This document shows, piece by piece, positions 32,061 through 39,483 of a stretch of DNA of 41,358 nt. Source of the stretch: SIG447 sp045577075 (GTDB taxonomy: Bacteria; Bacillota; Clostridia; UMGS1883; UMGS1540); NCBI GenBank assembly GCA_045577075.1, contig JAZNHR010000034.1, positions 1 to 41,358 of the forward strand, written 5' to 3'. The translations under genes were made by a program, and so were the position numbers. Each line of letters starts with the position of its first letter. Position 1 is the first letter of the stretch. Under the pieces are notes generated by a model. That model made no database searches. It was not told the DNA's origin and saw only the letters and a list, made by a program, of their open reading frames with translations.

Positions 32061-33767
32061 TTATTCGGTTTGCAATTTCGCATACAGCATCGAACAAAAT
32101 GCCTCGGGGTTTTGGTTTATCTGGCCGCCGAAGGCAAAGAAAATCTTTTCCATATCGGTTTTATACTGGGTATCGCCCGTGGCGAGAAACAGCTTATAAA
32201 GGCAAAGCGCCAAAACGGCGTTTGCAGGGGGTGTGGCGGCGTCGTCCCCTTCGAGGAGGCGTACAATCATTTTTTCCGCATCCCGCGCCGAGTATACCGC
32301 GCCGCCCTCTTCCGTCCAGAAAAGGCGTACAATATCGCCCCAGCACTCCTTGGCACGGGTTAGATACTGCCCGTCATGCGTAGCCTCCCAAAGAGAAAGC
32401 TGTGCCCAGAGAAGATAGGCATAGTCCTCACAAAATGCCGGGATACCCGCGTCCCCGGCGAAGTATCGGGCGAGGAGACGGCCGTCACTTTTCCGAAGAT
32501 TGCCGTCAATAAAGGAAAGAATTTCTCGGGCCGTCTCGGCGTAATCCATGTTCTGTGTTACTTCTGCCGCCCGGGCGAAGGCGACGGCAGCCAGGGCGTT
32601 CCAGCCTGTTAAAATTTTGCGGTCAATATCGGGGGCAGGGCGGCTTTGCCGCTTTTTGTAAAGGGCGGCGAGCTGCGGCCTATATTCCCCGGTGTCCACC
32701 CGTTCTACGAAGGGAAGAGACCGCTCGGTAATGTGAAAGGTTTTGCAAAATTCCTTGGAATCTTTTCCCAAAACGGCACGGACTTCTCCTTCGTCCCAAA
32801 GGTAATACGCCCCTTCTCCTTCCGCACTTTCCGCGCTGACGGCACTATAAAAGCCGCCGGCATCGGCGCGAAGGACGCGGCACATAAAGTCTAAGGTTTC
32901 CTCGGCGTAGCGGACGAAACTTCCGCCGGCCTCCAAAAAGGCAAGGGCGAGGAGGGCGTTATCATATAGCATTTTTTCGTAGTGGGGCTTTCGCCACATG
33001 CGGTCTGTGGCGTAGCGGAAGTAGCCGCCGCCCACATGGTCACAAAGTCCCCCGTCATGGATTTTTTGCAGGGTTTTCTCTGCCATCATGCGGCTTTCGG
33101 CATTTGCGTATTTGCGCCCGTAGGCAAGGAGAAACATCGGAATCTGGGGCATGGGGAATTTCGGGGACGACCCAAAGCCGCCGTACGTTTTATCAAAGGC
33201 CTCGGAGAGAACTTGGGCGGCGCCGTCCGCGGCATCGGCAGCAATCGTTTCCGTATACATGCCTTCCGCCTCTCGATTTAAAACGTCGGTAATTTTTCCG
33301 GCGGTGTCCACCACCTCTTGCCGTCTGCCTGCCCAGGCATCGGCGGCACTTTTCAGGAGGGTTTTAAAGCCCATATGCTGCCCTGTGTCCTCCTTCGGGT
33401 AATAGGTGCCGGCAAAAAACGGCTTTCGTCCCGGGGTGAGGAGAAGATTTAGGGGCCAGCCGCCGTCCCCGGTCATCACACGGCAGACGTTCATGTAAAC
33501 GGCGTCTATATCCGGTCTTTCTTCCCGGTCGACTTTTATGGGGACAAAATGGCGGTTTATGATTTCCGCGGTATCGGGGTCGGAAAAGCTTTCCCTTGCC
33601 ATGGCGTGGCACCAGTGGCAGGCACTGTAGCCGATGCTGAGAAGCACGGGCTTGTCCTCCGCCTCCGCTTTTTCAAAGGCTTCCGGGCCCCAAGGGTACC
33701 AGTCCACAGGGTTTGCGGCGTGCTGGAGAAGGTAGGGGCTTTTAGAGTCTATAAGTCGGTTTGCCAT
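32061..33767 (-). CDS. DUF255 thioredoxin-domain protein (YyaL family)
   Basis: A 568-aa protein. Its N-terminus is thioredoxin-like DUF255 (about 1-170): LLQHAANPVDWYPWGPEAF, LLSIGYSACHWCHAM with CxxC, FVPIKVDREERPDID and MTGDGGWPLN. The rest is an alpha/alpha barrel like N-acylglucosamine 2-epimerase/mannanase folds: GGGYFRYATDRMWRKPHYEKM, YDNALLALAFLEA and LTGWNALAAVAFARAA. I start it at ATG 33767, 9 bp after AAAGGA; upstream in-frame ATGs sit on or before that site. The YyaL/spermatogenesis-associated protein 20 family is widespread, and its biochemical role is not established. It is divergent from coaX. Confidence 0.93.
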   Translation of the reverse strand: MANRLIDSKSPYLLQHAANPVDWYPWGPEAFEKAEAEDKPVLLSIGYSACHWCHAMARESFSDPDTAEIINRHFVPIKVDREERPDIDAVYMNVCRVMTGDGGWPLNLLLTPGRKPFFAGTYYPKEDTGQHMGFKTLLKSAADAWAGRRQEVVDTAGKITDVLNREAEGMYTETIAADAADGAAQVLSEAFDKTYGGFGSSPKFPMPQIPMFLLAYGRKYANAESRMMAEKTLQKIHDGGLCDHVGGGYFRYATDRMWRKPHYEKMLYDNALLALAFLEAGGSFVRYAEETLDFMCRVLRADAGGFYSAVSAESAEGEGAYYLWDEGEVRAVLGKDSKEFCKTFHITERSLPFVERVDTGEYRPQLAALYKKRQSRPAPDIDRKILTGWNALAAVAFARAAEVTQNMDYAETAREILSFIDGNLRKSDGRLLARYFAGDAGIPAFCEDYAYLLWAQLSLWEATHDGQYLTRAKECWGDIVRLFWTEEGGAVYSARDAEKMIVRLLEGDDAATPPANAVLALCLYKLFLATGDTQYKTDMEKIFFAFGGQINQNPEAFCSMLYAKLQTE

Positions 33768-33785
33768 ATTTATCATTCCTTTCTC

Positions 33786-33814
33786 TTGCATATTTTACCC
33801 GGGTGTGTTATACT
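33786..33814 (+). promoter_or_regulatory. coaX promoter
   Basis: TTGCAT (33786-33791), 17 bp, TATACT (33809-33814). The start near 33821 leaves about 29 nt to coaX, with AAAGGAAG between. Confidence 0.8.
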
Positions 33815-33849
33815 ATTATACAAAATAATGCAGAGAAAGGAAGAGACAC

Positions 33850-34614
33850 ATGATTTTAACGATTGATATTGGAAACACAAACATCGTCCTTGGCGGCTTT
33901 TTAGGGGACGAGCCTTCCTTTGTGGCTCGCCTTTCTACGGACACAAAAAAGACAGAGGACGAGTACGCGGCAGTCATACGAAGTATCCTCTCCATTCATG
34001 CGGTGGAGAAAACGGAGATAAAAGGGGCAATTATTGCCTCGGTGGTGCCGCCGCTAAATTCCATTTTTAAAAAGGCAGTTCGCACGGTATATGGCGTTGA
34101 GCCCATCTTAGTCGGCCCCGGGATTAAAACGGGGCTCGGGATTCATTGCGATAATCCGGCAACAGTAGGGGCAGACCTGATTTGCGGCTGCGTTGCCGCC
34201 CATCATCTTTACGGCAGTCCCTCTCTTGTGGTGGACATGGGCACGGCAACGAAGCTGATGCTGGTTGATAAAAGCGGCACGTTTTGCGGCGCGTCCATTA
34301 TTCCGGGCGTGACAATCGGGCTTTCCGCTCTGTCCGGCGGCACGGCTCAGCTGCCGCAAATTAGCCTTGAGGCACCCAGGTCCGTTATCGGGAAAAACAC
34401 GGTGGACTGTATGCGCTCGGGGGTAGTGTACGGCAATGCGTGCCTTATTGACGGCATGATTGACCGCTTTTTCGAGGAAGCAGGAGAGGAAATGCAGGTC
34501 ATTGCCACGGGGGGACTTTCTTCTACGATTATTCCCCTCTGCAAACACAATATTCGCACTGACGAGCATCTTGTTTTAAAGGGACTTCGGATTTTGTATG
34601 AAAAGAATAAATAA
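33850..34614 (+). CDS. coaX: Type III pantothenate kinase
   Basis: A 254-aa CoaX that starts coenzyme A synthesis by phosphorylating pantothenate. It uses a sugar-kinase/Hsp70-type ATPase fold. Phosphate loop 1 is LTIDIGNTNIVLGGF (Asp6), the pantothenate region has GPGIKTGL and NPATVGADLICG, and a second loop DMGTATKLMLVDKSG and PGVTIGLSALSGGTAQLP follow. It is the CoA-resistant, potassium-dependent type. It has its own promoter and is followed by an ECF S-component gene. Confidence 0.96.
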   Translation: MILTIDIGNTNIVLGGFLGDEPSFVARLSTDTKKTEDEYAAVIRSILSIHAVEKTEIKGAIIASVVPPLNSIFKKAVRTVYGVEPILVGPGIKTGLGIHCDNPATVGADLICGCVAAHHLYGSPSLVVDMGTATKLMLVDKSGTFCGASIIPGVTIGLSALSGGTAQLPQISLEAPRSVIGKNTVDCMRSGVVYGNACLIDGMIDRFFEEAGEEMQVIATGGLSSTIIPLCKHNIRTDEHLVLKGLRILYEKNK

Positions 34615-34643
34615 TATCCCTTCGGGGTTATTATAAATTATGC

Positions 34644-34669
34644 GTTGTATCGCGTTTGGCGCGAACGAC
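34644..34669 (+). promoter_or_regulatory. Hairpin just upstream of the ECF S-component ribosome site
   Basis: TCGCG (34650-34654) pairs with CGCGA (34660-34664) around TTTGG, extended by GTTG (34644-34647) with CGAC (34666-34669) across a small internal loop. The site AAGGAGGA begins at 34673. It may tune translation or be incidental. No known riboswitch core was recognised. Confidence 0.35.
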
Positions 34670-34686
34670 AGCAAGGAGGAATTTTT

Positions 34687-35268
34687 ATGAACAGGAAAAT
34701 GGACACAAGAGCGATGGTAACCGGCGCCATTCTGACAGCACTCGTGGTAGTGCTCCAGTATGTGGCAAACTATGTGAAAATCGGGCCGTTCCCGATTACG
34801 CTGGTGCAGATTCCCATTATCATTGGGGTAGCCGTCGGGGGTATTGGCATGGGGGCATGGCTTGGGGGCGTGTTTGGATTTGTCGTTTTAATCAGCGGCG
34901 CCGGCGAGCCGTTTTTTACATTGAATCCCCTTGCTACTATTCTCATTTGCATGGCAAAGGGTATTGCCTGCGGTGCGGCGGCAGGGCTCGTGTATAGCCT
35001 TGTTTCCAAATGGAATCGCTATGGGGCGGTGGTGACGGCGGCTGTGGTTTCCCCCATTGTAAATACCGGCATTTTCTTCCTCGGTTGCACGGCGTTCTTT
35101 ATGGACACCGTTCGCACCTGGACGACGGCGGCAGGCATGGGAGATAATGTGGCAGGCTATATGTTTTTAGGGCTTGCAGGGATTAACTTTCTCCTGGAGC
35201 TTGGCTCGAATATTCTTCTAAGCCCCCTCGCGGTACGGCTTTTACAAATTCGAAAAAATCAGCAATAA
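34687..35268 (+). CDS. ECF transporter S component, probably pantothenate
   Basis: A 193-aa integral membrane substrate-capture subunit of an energy-coupling-factor transporter. Six hydrophobic spans are apparent, starting DTRAMVTGAILTALVVVL with ITLVQIPIIIGV, GGIGMGAWLGGVFGF and a C-terminal GINFLLELGSNILLSPLA. Such subunits usually borrow a shared EcfAAT module encoded elsewhere, and none is present here. Placement directly behind coaX suggests a PanT-type pantothenate carrier. That is context inference, since riboflavin or other vitamin S-components share the fold. I start it at ATG 34687 after AAGGAGGA; an earlier TTG lacks a site. Confidence 0.85.
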   Translation: MNRKMDTRAMVTGAILTALVVVLQYVANYVKIGPFPITLVQIPIIIGVAVGGIGMGAWLGGVFGFVVLISGAGEPFFTLNPLATILICMAKGIACGAAAGLVYSLVSKWNRYGAVVTAAVVSPIVNTGIFFLGCTAFFMDTVRTWTTAAGMGDNVAGYMFLGLAGINFLLELGSNILLSPLAVRLLQIRKNQQ

Positions 35269-35273
35269 AAGAC

Positions 35274-35302
35274 TTGCAAAACACGCCAAAAAGGTATATA
35301 CT
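35274..35302 (+). promoter_or_regulatory. Promoter of the SulP gene
   Basis: TTGCAA (35274-35279), 17 bp, TATACT (35297-35302). The spacer and both flanks are an inverted repeat (ACACGCCAA before, TTGGCGTGT after), so the -10 lies in the loop of the hairpin at 35278-35316 and the start near 35309 lies in its right arm. Confidence 0.7.
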
Positions 35303-35316
35303 AATTGGCGTGTTTT
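35278..35316 (+). terminator. Terminator overlapping the SulP promoter
   Basis: AAAACACGCCAA (35278-35289) pairs with TTGGCGTGTTTT (35305-35316) around a 15-nt loop, followed by TAATTT. This is a good intrinsic terminator for the coaX-ECF unit, built on the same bases as the next gene's promoter. The dyad could also be an operator. Confidence 0.7.
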
Positions 35317-35344
35317 TAATTTACATAAGAAGGAAGGAATTTTC

Positions 35345-36595
35345 ATGGAAAAATTACAGCCGAAGCTGGTCGAATGCCTTCGCGGCTACACCGGCGGTCA
35401 GCTCGTAAAGGATGTTCTGGCAGGTATTATTGTTGCCATTATTGCCCTGCCTCTCTCCATTGCCCTAGCCATTGCCAGCGGCGCGACCCCTGAAATGGGG
35501 CTTTACACCGCAATATTTGCCGGGTTTGTGATTTCACTCCTCGGCGGCAGCAGGGTACAGATTGCAGGGCCTACGGCGGCGTTTGCCACCATTGTTGCCG
35601 GCATTATTGCCACAAAGGGCTTTGAAGGGCTGGCATTGGCAACAATTTTGGCAGGGCTTATCCTCATTCTCATGGGGCTACTTCGCCTCGGGAGCCTTAT
35701 CCGCTTTATTCCCCATACCATCACGGTGGGCTTTACAAGCGGCATTGCGGTGACGATTGCCATCGGGCAGGTCAAGGACTTTCTCGGGCTTACCTTTGCC
35801 CATGCGCCCGTGGAAACCATGGAGAAGGCAGAGGCGATTTTTGAAAGCATCGGCACGTTTATGCCCATGGCGCTCGTCGTTGGCGTCGTGGCACTTCTTA
35901 TTTTAGTTGCAGTCCCGAAAATTCCGGGTCTAAAGCGCGTACCCCCGTCTCTTATCGCCATTTTGGTCTGCTCTGCACTTGTTGCGGTAGTTCCAACGGG
36001 CGTCAAAACCATTGGCGACTTGTATACGATTTCCTCGGCATTTCCGATGCCTGCACTCCCCGCGCTTTCCGGCAGTGCTATTTTGGCGGCACTTCCAGAT
36101 GCCTTCACCATTGCCATTTTGGCGGCGGTGGAATCGCTGCTGTCCTGCGTAGTGGCGGACGGCATGATTGGCGATAAGCATAATTCCAATATGGAGCTTC
36201 TGGCACAAGGTGCAGGGAACATTTGCTCGGCACTCTTTGGCGGTATTCCCGCAACGGGCGCCATTGCAAGAACCGCGGCGAATGTGAAAAACGGCGGCAA
36301 AAGCCCTGTATCCGGCATGGTGCACGCCCTCGTTTTGCTCCTCGTGTTGGTCGTGCTGATGCCCGCGGCCGCACTAATCCCCATGCCCGTTATCGCCGCA
36401 ATTCTCTTTGTGGTTGCCTATAACATGAGCGAATGGCGCGAGTTTCTTGCCATTTGCAAGGAAAAGAAAGTTACCGATATTTTGGTGCTTGTTGTTACTT
36501 TTGCCCTGACGGTGATATTTGACCTCGTGGTTGCGATTGTGGTCGGGTTAGTCCTTGCCGGCATATTCGCTCTTTTAAAGAAAAAGACAGCATAA
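35345..36595 (+). CDS. SulP-family inorganic anion transporter lacking STAS domain
   Basis: A 416-aa permease with about twelve membrane spans of the SLC26/SulP type. The transport-core marks include ALPLSIALAIASGATPEMGLYTAIF near the N-terminus, GGSRVQIAGPTAAF in the substrate half, and EATG-region equivalents around GGIPATGAIARTAANVKNGGKSP. Typical SulP proteins have 550 or more residues because a cytoplasmic STAS domain follows; this one stops at KKKTA right after the last membrane span. Possible cargo is sulfate, bicarbonate or another anion. The start follows AAGGAAGGAA. It has its own promoter and a strong terminator. Confidence 0.93.
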   Translation: MEKLQPKLVECLRGYTGGQLVKDVLAGIIVAIIALPLSIALAIASGATPEMGLYTAIFAGFVISLLGGSRVQIAGPTAAFATIVAGIIATKGFEGLALATILAGLILILMGLLRLGSLIRFIPHTITVGFTSGIAVTIAIGQVKDFLGLTFAHAPVETMEKAEAIFESIGTFMPMALVVGVVALLILVAVPKIPGLKRVPPSLIAILVCSALVAVVPTGVKTIGDLYTISSAFPMPALPALSGSAILAALPDAFTIAILAAVESLLSCVVADGMIGDKHNSNMELLAQGAGNICSALFGGIPATGAIARTAANVKNGGKSPVSGMVHALVLLLVLVVLMPAAALIPMPVIAAILFVVAYNMSEWREFLAICKEKKVTDILVLVVTFALTVIFDLVVAIVVGLVLAGIFALLKKKTA

Positions 36596-36597
36596 CG

Positions 36598-36634
36598 AAA
36601 AAGGAGAAATCACAGTTTGTGATTTCTCCTTTTT
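36598..36634. terminator. Bidirectional terminator between SulP and uvrA
   Basis: A perfect stem of about 17 bp (36598-36614 with 36618-36634), core AAGGAGAAATCACA against TGTGATTTCTCCTT, has a 3-nt loop and runs of A on one side and T on the other. It ends both convergent genes; the last T bases abut the uvrA stop. Confidence 0.95.
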
Positions 36635-39472
36635 TTATTTCTTCCATTCTCCATAAAGAACTCTGGATAAAAATTGCCCTGTATAGGAGTCGGGATTCTT
36701 CGCTACTTCCTCCGGGGTGCCTGCCGCGATAAGCGTGCCGCCGCCGTCGCCCCCTTCGGGGCCCATGTCAAGAATATAGTCGGCGGTTTTAATAACGTCC
36801 AGATTATGCTCAATAACAATAACCGTGTTGCCGCCTTCGACGAGCCTTCCGAGAAGGTCGACAAGACGGTGGACGTCTGCCATATGAAGCCCTGTGGTGG
36901 GCTCGTCGAGGATATACACCGTCTTGCCCGTGCTCCGCTTTGAAAGCTCCGTGGCAAGCTTTACGCGCTGTGCCTCGCCGCCGGACAGGAGGGTGGAGGG
37001 CTGGCCTAGCTTAATATAGCCGAGACCCACATCGTACAGGGTCTGCAGCTTGCGGCGGATCCGGGGGTGGTTTTCGAAAAATTCGAGGGCTTCCTCCACC
37101 GTCATGTCAAGGACTTCAAAAATGTTTTTGCCCTTATACGTTACCTCCAACGTTTCCCGATTGTACCGCTTGCCTTTGCAAACCTCGCACGGCACATACA
37201 CATCGGGCAGAAAGTGCATCTCGATTTTAATAATTCCGTCGCCCGTGCACGCCTCGCATCTGCCGCCTTTGACGTTAAAGCTAAATCGCCCGGGGCCGTA
37301 GCCGCGCGCCTTGGCTTCGTTACTTGTGGCGAAAATGGAACGAATGTCGGTAAACAGCCCCGTATAGGTGGCAGGGTTTGACCGGGGCGTTTTGCCGATG
37401 GGGGACTGGTCAATGGCAATGACCTTGTCAAGGTGCTCTATGCCCTCAATTTTGTCATGCTCTCCCGGAATCAGGTGCGCCCGATTTAAAGAGGACGCGA
37501 GAGATTTATAGAGAATTTCGTTTACCAGCGAGCTTTTGCCGCTGCCCGACACGCCCGTGACACATACGAGCATCCCGAGGGGAACAGAAACGTCAATATT
37601 TTTCAGGTTATTTTGCCGCGCACCGCGCACCGTTAAAAACCGCCCGTCCGCCCTTCGTCTTTCCGTGGGTACGGGAATTTTCTTTTTGCCCGAAAGGTAC
37701 AGCCCCGTTTCCGATGCCGGGTTTGCCTTGATTTCTTCCACAGTACCTTCCGCAATAATCTCGCCCCCGTGGACGCCTGCGCCGGGGCCGATATCTACAA
37801 TATGGTCTGCCTCGTACATGGTTTCCTCGTCATGCTCCACAACGATTAAGGTGTTGCCCATGTCTCTAAGGTTTTTTAGGGCGCGCAAAAGCTTTTGGTT
37901 ATCCCTTTGGTGTAGACCAATACTCGGCTCGTCCAGAATATACAGTACCCCCATAAGCCCCGAGCCGATTTGCGTGGCAAGGCGAATCCGCTGTGCCTCG
38001 CCGCCGGAAAGAGTGCCTGCGGCACGGGAAAGGGTCAAATAGGAAAGCCCCACGTTTTGGAGAAAGCCTAGGCGGGCGCGGATTTCCTTGATAATTTGCG
38101 CCGCGATAGCGCTGTCCTTTTCCGAAAGCTCGAGTCCGTCAAAAAAGGCGAGGGCGCGCTCTACAGAAAGGTCAGTAAGCTGTTTAATGCTAAGCCCCCC
38201 TACCGTGACGGCAAGGATTTCCGGGCGAAGACGCGCGCCGTGACACTCGGTACATTCTCTGTCCAGCATATAGCTCTCAAGCTCCGATTTTGCCCATTCG
38301 GAAGTCGTTTCCCGGTATCTGCGTTCGAGGTTATTGATAATGCCTTCGTAGGCGGTGGTAATTTTACCGCTGCCGTAGGCGCGTTCGTAATTAAATTCCA
38401 GCTTTTCCTCTCCTGTGCCGTAGAGGAGAATTTCCACAATATGGGGCGGCAGTTCCTCTACAGGCGTATCAAGGCTAAAGCCATAATGTGCGGCAAGACC
38501 GCGAAAATACATCATGGCAACGCTGCCGTGGTCGCCTACTGCCCAACCGCCGGCGGAAAATGCGCCTTCATTTATGGATTTTTCCGGATATCGCAGAACC
38601 ATTTTCGGGTCAATTTGCTTAATAAACCCGAGCCCTGCGCACGCAGGACACGCCCCGAAGGGACTGTTAAAGGAAAAGGAACGGGGCTGGAGCTCCTCAA
38701 TATTGATCCCGCAATTGTGGCAGGCATAATTTTGGCTGAAGGTAATTTCCTCGCCGTCTACAACCTGCACAATGCAAAGCCCGTCCGCAAGAGAGAGCGC
38801 CGTTTCCAGAGAATCGGCAAGGCGGGTTTGAAGGTCGGGACGGATAACGAGGCGGTCCACCACAATTTCAATGGTGTGCTTTTTCTTTTTGTCGAGGTTA
38901 AATTCTTCTTCGAGCTCGTGCATTTCCCCGTCCACCCGCACGCGGACGTAGCCGCTTTTTCGCGCCGAGGCAAACACCTTTTGGTGTTCTCCCTTCTTTG
39001 CACGAATGACGGGGGCGAGGAGAAGAATTTTCGTCCCTTCTTCCATGGCAAGAATGGAATCTATCATTTGGTCGACAGTCTGCTTTTTAATTTCCATGCC
39101 GCATTTCGGGCAATGGGGGATGCCGACTCTGGCGTATAAAAGGCGAAGATAGTCATAAATTTCCGTCACTGTCCCCACGGTGGAACGGGGGTTTTTGCTG
39201 GTGGTTTTCTGGTCAATGGAAATGGCAGGGGAAAGCCCTTCAATATACTCCACGTCCGGCTTTTCCATTTGCCCCAGAAACTGCCGCGCATAGGAGGACA
39301 GGCTTTCTACATACCGCCGCTGGCCTTCGGCGTAAATCGTGTCAAAGGCAAGGGACGTTTTGCCGCTTCCCGAAAGCCCCGTAAATACAACCAGCTTGTC
39401 TCTCGGAATTTGAATATCAACGTTTTTTAAATTATTTACTTTCGCACCGCGAATGATAATTTTATCCTGCAT
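36635..39472 (-). CDS. uvrA: Excinuclease ABC subunit A
   Basis: A 945-aa UvrA, damage sensor of nucleotide excision repair. It has two ABC ATPase halves: Walker A GLSGSGKTSLAFDT (about 32-45) in the first and GVSGSGKSSLVNEIL in the second. Signature motifs are TLSGGEAQRIRLATQIGSGL and LLSGGEAQRVKLATEL, with the DEPSIGLHQRDN and DEPTTGLHMADV Walker B/D loops. Zinc modules show CPKCGMEI, CHNCGIN with CPACAGLGF, and CEACTGDGIIKIEMHFL with CEVCKGKRYN. It has the usual size. It starts 11 bp after topB with no own promoter seen, so it is probably cotranscribed. No uvrB or uvrC is in the window, and I saw no LexA box. Confidence 0.98.
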   Translation of the reverse strand: MQDKIIIRGAKVNNLKNVDIQIPRDKLVVFTGLSGSGKTSLAFDTIYAEGQRRYVESLSSYARQFLGQMEKPDVEYIEGLSPAISIDQKTTSKNPRSTVGTVTEIYDYLRLLYARVGIPHCPKCGMEIKKQTVDQMIDSILAMEEGTKILLLAPVIRAKKGEHQKVFASARKSGYVRVRVDGEMHELEEEFNLDKKKKHTIEIVVDRLVIRPDLQTRLADSLETALSLADGLCIVQVVDGEEITFSQNYACHNCGINIEELQPRSFSFNSPFGACPACAGLGFIKQIDPKMVLRYPEKSINEGAFSAGGWAVGDHGSVAMMYFRGLAAHYGFSLDTPVEELPPHIVEILLYGTGEEKLEFNYERAYGSGKITTAYEGIINNLERRYRETTSEWAKSELESYMLDRECTECHGARLRPEILAVTVGGLSIKQLTDLSVERALAFFDGLELSEKDSAIAAQIIKEIRARLGFLQNVGLSYLTLSRAAGTLSGGEAQRIRLATQIGSGLMGVLYILDEPSIGLHQRDNQKLLRALKNLRDMGNTLIVVEHDEETMYEADHIVDIGPGAGVHGGEIIAEGTVEEIKANPASETGLYLSGKKKIPVPTERRRADGRFLTVRGARQNNLKNIDVSVPLGMLVCVTGVSGSGKSSLVNEILYKSLASSLNRAHLIPGEHDKIEGIEHLDKVIAIDQSPIGKTPRSNPATYTGLFTDIRSIFATSNEAKARGYGPGRFSFNVKGGRCEACTGDGIIKIEMHFLPDVYVPCEVCKGKRYNRETLEVTYKGKNIFEVLDMTVEEALEFFENHPRIRRKLQTLYDVGLGYIKLGQPSTLLSGGEAQRVKLATELSKRSTGKTVYILDEPTTGLHMADVHRLVDLLGRLVEGGNTVIVIEHNLDVIKTADYILDMGPEGGDGGGTLIAAGTPEEVAKNPDSYTGQFLSRVLYGEWKK

Positions 39473-39483
39473 GGGGCGTCTCC

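Noticed and set aside
34611..34634. A hairpin with TTCG loop after coaX as a terminator
   Set aside because: The stem has only three G-C pairs, a mismatch and A/T pairs, and no T-run follows, so read-through into the ECF gene is expected.
35503..36384. A 293-codon minus-strand frame opposite the SulP gene
   Set aside because: Its Ser/Ala/Met-rich sequence is typical of antisense of hydrophobic transporter codons, with no supporting signal.
38096..39139. A 347-codon plus-strand frame opposite uvrA
   Set aside because: It is fully antisense to UvrA motifs, has no recognisable domain and no promoter.
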